A DNA stretch of 64,000 nucleotides from Fasciolopsis buskii (taxonomy: Eukaryota; Platyhelminthes; Trematoda; Plagiorchiida; Fasciolidae): assembly GCA_008360955.1 (NCBI GenBank), contig LUCM01001910.1:193031-257030 (forward strand). Reading direction: 5' to 3'. How positions within the stretch are numbered: position 1 is the first letter of the stretch; each line of letters starts with the position of its first letter. A program made the translations under genes and the position numbers. The notes beneath the pieces were generated by a model. It saw nothing but the letters and a program-made list of their open reading frames with translations. It did not search any database and was not told the origin of the DNA. Shown piece after piece: positions 56,251 through 64,000 of the stretch.

Positions 56251-56824
56251 AGCATGAATGCCGGTAAGCAATGTCGCATACCCCGTACGACATCAATATT
56301 CATCCATCTTTCCTAAAATGATTACCAAATATCAAACGACTCATTGGCGTGCACTGGGCTTTCACCTTTATGGAGCAGGACAAATAAATCGTGGTTTATT
56401 CCACACCCAGACAGAAGACCAGTGGAATAAATGTTTATAAACTATACATCCAATTGACGAAGCAGAATCACGGATGACGTCTTAAACATCTGGATTTGAA
56501 CTTAGCTGAGAACTTCCGAGTTTGAGGATTATCCTTTAGGATACGCCGAGACGAGATGCTAGTGGCTTCTCCCAAACAGCTAATCGAATACCTGACCAGA
56601 AACATTAAGAATATTATTGCCGTTGTAAACGGGAACTCCATTATTTGACGTATTCACTCTCATCCTCACTGTCATCACCCGGATGAGTGCAAGTGCAGTT
56701 CAGGAAGAAATACACCCTCTTATGGAGCCAGGCTTTGTGACAGTGTCCATTCATCATGTGATACCAATGCTCGACTTTCCATGAAGAAACCAAGAAGGCA
56801 CGTTAAAGCCGTTAACATCCTCGT
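56251..56824. other. Unassigned spacer
   Basis: Nothing recognised. Confidence 0.45.
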
Positions 56825-56925
56825 TAAGAATCATCAGCAGTGCATATCCACCAAGTCCGAACTGGACGTGAGCCCAGAAAGCACGATTGTCAGTGTTACA
56901 CCTTAACCATTATGCTACGGGAAGC
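56825..56925 (-). repeat. Dispersed repeat family C, copy 2 (tRNA-like)
   Basis: Matches 8,612-8,714 over about 100 bases (AAGAATCATCAGCAGTGCAT, CCGAACTGG, CACGATTGTCAGTG, CCTTAACCATTATGCTACGG). The minus-strand A-box-like TGGTTAAGG is conserved. Confidence 0.62.
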
Positions 56926-57469
56926 TAATGATTCAGAACAAGAGTGTTAACAGCTCTACGGTATATTTTCTTAGTGGCGAGTTGAACATGGATATCATAG
57001 GATGAATAACTTCGTGAACCGTGCAATTGCTTGCTGCTAACATGGACTATGTGCATACGTTGCTCCGCAATTCATTCTAGTGAAAGTGCAAACAACTGAT
57101 TTTTTCGATTCACCCGAATTAAAATGCAATATATTCTAATCCAGAATGGGTATTTTCCAAAATGTACCACTTTTTATTCGTTGTTTTACAATCGAAAGTA
57201 ATCGTCAAATCGAATCACACATTCACTATTATAAGTAATGTAGGCTAGTAAGTAGGCAAGGCAACCTAACTACAACATATTCAAATGGCAAACAGATTTG
57301 GCCGGACAGAGCGACGAAGTGGAAAATAGTTAACACATTCACCAGACTGTGGTCATTTCTGGGAGGAAATCAACAAGTTGAATTAAACCAAAATGCGATC
57401 ACCAATCGAAATAAGGTGGCGAGCATACAGTTTCACCAGTCATGAATGAATTCTTTAGGTTGAACAGAT
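56926..57469. other. Unassigned spacer
   Basis: AT-rich; nothing recognised. Confidence 0.45.
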
Positions 57470-57660
57470 CTGTCTCAGTAGTATATTTCGCATACGGATG
57501 GATGAACAAAGGTTCCCCCGGAAAGCACATGACTGATTTTGTGGCTACTGCTGCTCTTCAGATATGCGTGCACGATACCTATCTGTTCAACCATTCCTAT
57601 ACCACTGCACTCCTTTCTTAGTTTCTCAAATGTGATTCTAATAGAAATCCAAATGAATTC
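57470..57660 (+). repeat. Family B repeat, 5' two-thirds of a unit
   Basis: Starts with CTCAGTAGTATATTTCGCAT and ACGGATGGATGAACAAAG (57,473-57,510), then CCCCCGGAAAGCACATGACT, GCTGCTCTTCAGATATGCG, ATACCTATCTGTTCAACCAT and CACTGCACTCC. It gives the clearest unit start. The second part is diverged. Confidence 0.72.
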
Positions 57661-58563
57661 GATAACGGAACGATTCAGCAAGCAGTGATAATCCTTATCT
57701 TGCCGATGAAAGCGCACAAAATAAAACAACTGTTTCACTAATTCTAAGCACACAAACTGAAGATGGAACTCGGATCTGAACAAGGGTGTGTCAAATAGGT
57801 GATTTCTCTTATTATCAAAACTGGTTCTTAGTTGTTTATTGGATGACAGTCAATGACGTCGTGATGCAGTGCGATCATTCAACTGCCTTTCGTAATGATA
57901 CAGATCGTTGGTTACACAACGACTGAATCCTGTCGCAGATGTTGTCCGAAAGGAAAATCTACAGAAAACATTCAGCCTACTACTTCTGGACATGTCTATA
58001 AAACCAGGGTTGACAAATTTAGGACAGAGAAGACCGGATGAGAACAATATATTGAAAATATCGTGGTACCGAAATAGCACCGATGCGATAATACATACGG
58101 AAACAAACCACATTGGAAACAGCCGAGAGGTGTGCACTATTCGGAAGCTGCATGAGTGATCTCGTGCCTGCCAAAACAAACAACTAAACAAATGCCCCGA
58201 AATCAAGGTCGAGGGCCAAAACCGACGACAGGGAGAATACTATCTAAATATAGTTTATCTTCTCCGAAAGATCGATGCTACTACAAGGCCCTGAAAAACG
58301 CAGGCTACATAACTTAATTAGAAGCAATCTGCAAACTTGGACAACATTGATACCTAAGTAACAAGCCTGATTTTATCAATAGCCCATGCAATGATGCACC
58401 ATAATGTCGTGTGAATTCATCCCGAATAAGACCCCATGACTTAAGTATTCAATCTACACTCGCTAATCGCTCCTTTTTTGAGGTACTGATCAGGCAAAAA
58501 CCAATAAAGGAAATATGTTTCTCACAATAAGCTGCAATCAATCGTGGATTTTCGAAGTATACG
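57661..58563. other. Unassigned spacer
   Basis: Frames on opposite strands overlap at 57,850-58,206 (118 codons, minus) and 57,908-58,159 (83 codons, plus); no motif seen in either. Confidence 0.45.
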
Positions 58564-58652
58564 TGCATGTATGTATGTATGCATGTATGTATGTATGCAT
58601 GTATGTATGTATGCATGTATATATGTATGTATGTATGCATGTATGTATGTAT
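58564..58652. repeat. TATG/TATGCATG microsatellite
   Basis: About 90 bases of GTAT/GCAT tetramers. Because the unit is four bases and lacks stops, frames stay open on both strands (58,449-58,783), giving Met/Tyr/Cys/Val or His/Thr/Tyr/Ile repeats. Not genes. Confidence 0.95.
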
Positions 58653-59202
58653 GCTATTGTGCATGTGTGTGTTTGCGCATGTGTGACAGAGACGCTGATC
58701 TGTCTACTCGCAAGATAGCTGCTCGCCAGAGTATGTTCTGTGTTATAAATTCCTTTCACAAGTAGGTTGCAAATTACACTCAATCGTGTTATTATCCTTT
58801 TTGATATTAAATACTGTTTCCTCCTACCGACTACGTGGGCGATTACGTAATCAGGGACGTACTGATTTCACAAGGATAACGTATGCTGGTAAATATTTGC
58901 TATTGTTACAAGGATTATTGAATTCTTCTATCTAATTCTGGTTGGCAATGATCGATTTATTTTCGTGATCAATTTGCATTCTATCCTTGGACTATTTTTG
59001 CGCGCACACAACCCACACGGGTGAACGTTATACAGTGGTTTCTTTCTATCCAGCTGGTCTTTCGTTTCAAGGTCACTGCATTCTGTCAACCAATCAGGAA
59101 TGCGCATTCACCTGACCCGCATCAGTCAATCCGACGGTTGAAAGCAGACCAGATCCGGTATGTAGTAGCTGCCTCAGATTGTCACTGCTCCTCCACTTTT
59201 AG
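58653..59202. other. Unassigned spacer
   Basis: Nothing recognised. Ends in a pyrimidine-rich tract before an AG at 59,201-59,202. Confidence 0.4.
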
Positions 59203-59362
59203 CCTGTTCAAGCGGAACACATACGCAATCACGCGCTCACCACATATGTCCATCGAGAGCACCAAAAATCCATATGGAAATGTGTTCCTGAAAGTAACTA
59301 AGTGTGTGAACGATTGTGCTAGGATTTTAAAACGTGGATATCTGCATCGGTTGCAGTGTAAA
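59203..59362 (+). CDS. Candidate internal exon of an unknown host gene
   Basis: Weak candidate. A pyrimidine-rich tract (TGCTCCTCCACTTTTAG, ending 59,202) resembles a 3' splice site, and AAA|GTAAGC at 59,362/59,363 is a near-consensus 5' splice site. Between them the frame is open for about 53 residues with a mixed composition and three Cys (segments MSIESTKNPYGNVF, KVTKCVNDC, LHRLQCK). It is part of a larger open frame (59,021-59,572, 183 codons) that begins with GTG, not ATG. No family was recognised. A frame of this length is only slightly above the chance maximum for 64 kb, so it may be noise. Confidence 0.22.
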
Positions 59363-60487
59363 GTAAGCTATTTTGCACGTTATCTTCATTTTCTCCTTAT
59401 TCAATTTACCACTTGCATGCTTGGCAACGGTCATCTTTTGTTTTTTCTCTACTTACTCATTATTTCCACCGCTCAGTATTGGTTTCTACCACTCACAAAC
59501 CAGAGATCAATTTGCGTGTGCGAATCAGCTCACGTGATTCTTTCGATCAGGACATTAGACGGAGAAAGATAACAATTCAGTACTAGAAAAGGAGTCTTGT
59601 CAAGGAATCACTCAGACCAATTGTTCTCATCAAGATTCCTCTATTTCACGATAGCTCATAGATCATTTTCTTAATATTTTCTTTACAGAGGAAAAGTGTG
59701 AAGATCATGAATTGCGATGTTCTCTTGCCTGGATAAATGAATGGACGAATGAGGATGCAAATACTGTTCTCTTTAACTTCTCATTATAAACAGTCCGCTA
59801 ACCTAATTTAGTTAGTACCAAGTCAAACAGGGAGACAAAATCAGGGAAAAGGACTTAATCACTTTATTCGCTACAGTCCTTAGGGGCGTGAACTGAAGTG
59901 ACTACTAGCATGTATAATACAAAAGCACGCACATGAAACTCGTAGTCCGCCTTTATCCAGTTCGAAATATTACGAAATAAGTTTTCTCGTTATAATATCA
60001 TTCGAATTATTGGTAGTGTTTAAAAATAACGGGCCCATGTCAGAAATCAGTAAACTATTTTATTTCTGTGCTCATTGCAATATTTTACTGGAAACTCAGA
60101 AATGTGACCAGATACCAACGTTTTTGAAAATTAGCTTTGATTAGTCTACAAAATACATTTGATGATGCTTGAAATGAATTCATTATCCTCCATGCGTCTT
60201 GTTCATGACTGAAATCAGATTGCCCTGTCGAACAGCACAAGAAAATGTGTAAACACAGGGCTGGTAGGGTAGTAAAATCCCGGTTGCACATTTCGGATTG
60301 GCAGCAAAATACTCCCCACTTGTTTCACTCGAACCAGTCAGCAGCCACAGGAATGAATTTGTCATTCATGGATAATCCTTTCAAAAAGTATGGACACAGA
60401 TGAGACAGAATTTACAAGATTATACTAATTTAGGATTCTGGTTTGGTAGATTTTAGCAAATGTAGAACCGATCCAACTGTGGGAATT
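59363..60487. other. Unassigned spacer
   Basis: The rest of the frame from 59,021 ends at 59,572. Its residues after the putative splice donor are hydrophobic and look like translated intron. Nothing else recognised. Confidence 0.4.
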
Positions 60488-60560
60488 TGTCCAGCCCGGT
60501 GGAATTCGAACCCACACAGTTACACTAATTTCAGCATGAACTTTGCCAGATGGTGAAGAC
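60488..60560 (-). repeat. tRNA-like repeat family F, copy 2
   Basis: Minus strand GGGTTCGAATTCCACCGGGC then TGGAC (60,493-60,517) matches the 23,463 copy's GGGTTCGAGTTCCCCCTAGG then CTGGACC. A good B box; the A-box half is unclear. Confidence 0.5.
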
Positions 60561-60794
60561 GTTTTCGGCAATAGCGTGCATCAGTGGCGTCAACTGGCAG
60601 CTGATGCCGGCTAAGTAGCATTCGGGCGCTGTCATATGGGTAATTTATAATGTAAAAATGTTTACAACAATATATTTGCAATTGTACTTAGGCCTGGTCC
60701 TTCGTCAGTCATAACTCCTTTACCAGGTACCTGACATTAGAACGCCTACAGCGGTGTGTTCGACAGCAATTGCAGTCTTCTGCTTGTAGTAGTA

Positions 60795-61145
60795 AGTCAG
60801 TCACTGACCGGTTGAATGAGTGGCTGATCGACACTGGTGATTGAAACACTGACATTTGTGACTGATTGACTGACTGACTGACTTACTGATGAACTGACTG
60901 AATTTGGTGAGAGACTGACTTCGGGGACTGACTCTGTCTGCGTGACGGACAGCGAGACGGATTAATTCTCGGACTGACTGACTCAGTGACCGATTTTGAT
61001 GAATGACCAACTTTAGTGCTTGACTGCTTGACTGACAAGCTGACTGACTCACCGACTCTGGCTAAACGTGGTGCTTGACTGACTGGCTGACTTACCGACT
61101 TTGATGACGGCCGCACTGATTGACTGACTGACTTTGGTGACGGAC
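60795..61145. repeat. CTGA-rich tandem array with higher-order spacer units
   Basis: About 350 bases of GACT/CTGA tetramers broken at intervals by a GACTTTGGTGA-like or GATTTTGATGA-like spacer (about 60,900, 60,990, 61,010, 61,095 and 61,130). The spacers make it more than a plain microsatellite. Frames on the minus strand (60,801-61,116) encode Ser/Gln/Val-rich repeats (VSQSV-like) and are a by-product. Confidence 0.85.
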
Positions 61146-63469
61146 TGAATGGTGTTCCGACATAGCTGGAGTCATCCAGTAGTTACGATGGTGTTTCGTT
61201 AATCACCTTCGTCCAGACGTTTAGGAACTTTTCGTTCCCCCGACCAGTATGGTGTCATGTTTTTGGAAACCTCGTTGTACACCTGGTGACTTTCAAGAGT
61301 AACAAATGAAGCAAACGTAGAAAAATGGATTTCGTGATTTTTATTTCCTGACGAGTATTTTGTACTGGGCGATAAATCACATCAAAAACAAATTGTCCAT
61401 GGCAATGATACGGTAACTGGAAAACATTATTTGTCACAACATTCTATTACAGTAGATCAATTCATGACTCAATGAGATTTAGTATTTTACCTTTCCGAGT
61501 TTAGCATGTATAATTCCACATGTCTAGCCATTATTCACTCCAGTGATTATATCAGTCAGCATTTCGTGTGAGGTCGTGTGTTTCGCTCTCAGTGACTAAT
61601 AATCACAGACCTTCGTACTCTTTAGTAGCGATTAGATATTTTCTAGGAGTCAGTGCATATAGAATGGTAAAGGCATCTCTCCGACATTTGTCTGACACAT
61701 TGGATCGCATTATTTCGCAGCTATTTAGTCATTTCGTGTCTGTGATAAACATTGTATTAAGATGGGAACATTTCGTATGCTCGGTATAATGATTAGTCGA
61801 GTATAGATCTACATATCTGGATTAAATAATCCAATTTCAGATGCAAATCAATTTGCATCCGTGGAAAACAAGAAAAGTGACAAACCGGGTTTTTTCATCT
61901 TACACATGCACATTTAAAGGACAAATATCAACCTGAATCTGTGCTTACTATTCCAATCTCGAATGGCATCAGTTTTTACGTAAATTACCACTAACTACTT
62001 TCTCATGGTTTGAATGTATCCAAGGTTGCAAATAGTTACTAAATACCCATCTATTATGTCTCATTATCTAAGGTGACGAGAAACGAGGCGCAACAATACA
62101 ATAATTCTTACTAGAACGTAATCGGTGAAATATATACTTGTATCTGTTCAACTATTCCCAACTAGCGTTAGTAACAGTAATGTCAATGACAATAATAATT
62201 GTAGGTGATTTGTTGTAGCTTTTCACTTAGTGGCTTGTCGGTTCGCATCATCCTTCGAGGCCTTCTATCGATTGGAACTTCCTTTCACAAGACAGTTTTT
62301 CTTGTTAGTCTAAACTGCATGGGACGAAAAATTTAAATTGTTTATTTTTTGGCCGGTAATTTCTAACAGCAATATAAATCGCATAGTTCCATCCGCGCAA
62401 TCACATAACTTCTTCCTCGATCTCGGAACTCCTCAAATCGGTTCTCAGTTCTTTTTTCGCTTTTCCAACTAATGAATTGATATCATCGTATTGTGTCACC
62501 TTCTTCTGAGCACTTATCTTTCGACTAAATTAGCATTCACCATTGGGCCACCAACTGCTCCTACTTCATGGACATACACTTCAGATTTTTCTTGGAACCT
62601 CGATTCTCCGGTGGAGATAAACAAATCACATTCCAAAGTTAAAAACCTATTATTACTGACCTCGTGGATGACAGATTTTCTGCAATAAGCCATTGAGAAT
62701 ATTCCACTAGAAAGTGATCGACACTGCACGTGTGACCTGATTTTCACATGGTAATTGATTTGCCTTCTCTACCTCGCTCGGTATATTCTTCTAGCATGTT
62801 TGCCATTCTGCGTGCTCCGTAATTGTTTCCCGATCGTGATTACCAGCGTTCAGTCAGCGGATGATGTCCGATCACGAGCTGTATGGATCAGTTGTTGCAA
62901 GCCCATTGTGTGATTTGCACGAAAGATTGGAATTTTGTCTTGATAGACTGTAAATGGTAGTTTTCAACTGGCTAGGGCAGCTCGAGGGCTACGAATGCAC
63001 GAACAGCCGCTTCTTACTTCGGTTTATCCATACCAGTTGCAAGCCACGCTTCATCAAACCGCCGTATAGCGGCCGGTCAGTCGACCCTGCTGTCGAATAC
63101 AGCGATCGAGACTTGCAGCATGACATTCTTCTGCAGTACTAAAAAACAGGCTAACTGAACTTCCCCTTCTCTTTAAACGCCTCCCTGACCATCTGCGGAA
63201 GAAAGCTTTACCATGTTGCTCACTTGTATCGTATTACGGTAGTTCCTAAATAAATCTATATGAAACAGATTGTAAACCGGGTGTATACATCTGCAAAAGC
63301 TCCCTCTGAGAAATACATTCAAGGAAACAATTTATTGATCAGTCCTGTATTGCGAAATTTCACTACCCTTCAAATGCATTGTAGGTAGAGGACATCTCGG
63401 ACTTCGAGATGGTTCATCGCCCCGGAGGTCTCTAAAATTGCCCCCAAATGACGAGTTATCCCAGATAGC
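61146..63469. other. Unassigned intergenic stretch
   Basis: About 2.3 kb. A piece resembling family B (ATCTGTTCAACTATTCCCAA, 62,142-62,161) is the only repeat trace. Opposing frames at 62,491-62,747 have no motif. Confidence 0.45.
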
Positions 63470-63700
63470 CCCATCATGGAGGGGAATGTTTCCACCAAAG
63501 TGTGAAGGCAAAGGTGCACACCGGGCGGTCTCCACCGGATCTACTGGACTCTGACAGTCGATCTAGAAAAGATGGCTAAATCCTGATTCTAAACCAACCA
63601 CGGACAGTGGACGAAGCTTAACATACAGCTCGCCGGCATCGGTGTTGGATTGGGTGTATTGGGTATCCAGAATGTCCAGCCAAATTCTTGGAGGTGAGAC
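63470..63700 (+). repeat. Dispersed repeat family D, copy 2
   Basis: Matches 55,195-55,400 and, at its end (GGGTATCCAGAATGTCCAGC), the inverted fragment at 56,213. The clean blocks AAAGTGTGAAGGCAAAGGTG, CACCGGGCGG, CTAAATCCTGATTC and ATACAGCTCGCCGG suggest this copy is younger than the first. No coding region is attached before the window's end. Confidence 0.75.
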
Positions 63701-64000
63701 AGTTTAGTCAAAAGATCAGGTTAAGGTTCCCAAGGTCATCCTCCTACTTCAGTTTAGGTAACCAGGTGATACGAAGGACCCGTAAATCTTGACTGATAGC
63801 CAGTGAGGTAGGGATGGTATGTGCAGTGAGCTGAAAACAACGTTTCTTTTTTCGTCCTTTGCTCTCATTTTTTTCTAATGAAAACGGACCTGTGCAATGA
63901 GTAATTCAAAATTCGAAAAAATAATAATAACGAAACTAATAAATAAAAGTAATTTGTCAGACAACTGGCATGGCTTGCAGTTGCGACGAAGTTTTCTAAG

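Noticed and set aside
58449..58783. Open frames of 67-81 codons on both strands
   Set aside because: They are translations of the TATG microsatellite.
59021..59572. 183-codon frame as a whole protein
   Set aside because: It starts at GTG, not ATG. Its two ends look like intron or non-coding sequence and only the middle has exon-like borders.
60801..61116. Ser/Gln-rich frames on the minus strand
   Set aside because: Produced by the CTGA tandem array, open in overlapping frames.
60795..61145. Regular repeats with spacers, CRISPR-like at first sight
   Set aside because: The repeats are tetranucleotides with related, not unique, spacers, and there are no cas genes; the DNA is eukaryotic.

Overview
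The window looks like gene-poor DNA from a flatworm nuclear genome, most likely a digenean fluke. The evidence is the mix of retroelements: RTE-type non-LTR elements of the sort common in flukes, a Penelope-like element with a GIY-YIG endonuclease, Ty3/gypsy elements and many tRNA-derived SINEs. Base composition is moderate rather than strongly AT-rich, which argues weakly against Schistosoma. The species cannot be fixed from the sequence. No complete host gene, rRNA, tRNA gene, CRISPR array, operon or prokaryotic signal was found, so the window is probably intergenic or lies inside a large intron. Apart from the retroelements, open frames are about the length expected by chance. One weak host-exon candidate lies at 59,203-59,362.

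Layout. 1-760: reverse transcriptase (RT) remnant of a jockey/CR1-like element. 3.9-4.6 kb: a large degenerate palindrome. 6.3-8.2 kb: two RTE remnants, one on each strand. 10.4 kb: a trinucleotide microsatellite. 13.4-13.9 and 16.2-16.5 kb: further RTE pieces. 20-26 kb: SINE-rich stretch. 26.6-28.4 kb: Penelope-like element. 34.6-39.5 kb: a nearly complete but dead gypsy element on the minus strand, with a SINE inside its integrase region. 39.6-40.2 kb: part of a second gypsy family, plus strand. 42.5-43.65 kb: 3' half of an RTE-like element with its repeat tail. 46.9-49.3 kb: the longest RTE copy (endonuclease, linker and RT), plus strand. 51.9-52.3 kb: a second foldback. 53-57 kb: an inverted SINE pair and several small repeat families. 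58.6 kb: a TATG-type microsatellite. 60.8-61.1 kb: a CTGA-rich tandem array.

Nothing here works together as a pathway. The window is a record of retrotransposition: autonomous elements, all now broken by frameshifts, stops, deletions or lost catalytic residues; non-autonomous SINEs; and short dispersed families, one with a unit of about 300 bp that can join head to tail. The most unusual features are the two foldbacks, the SINE nested in the gypsy integrase, and the 300-bp repeat. No convincing new biological system was seen. All family calls come from reading motifs by eye; no database search was run.
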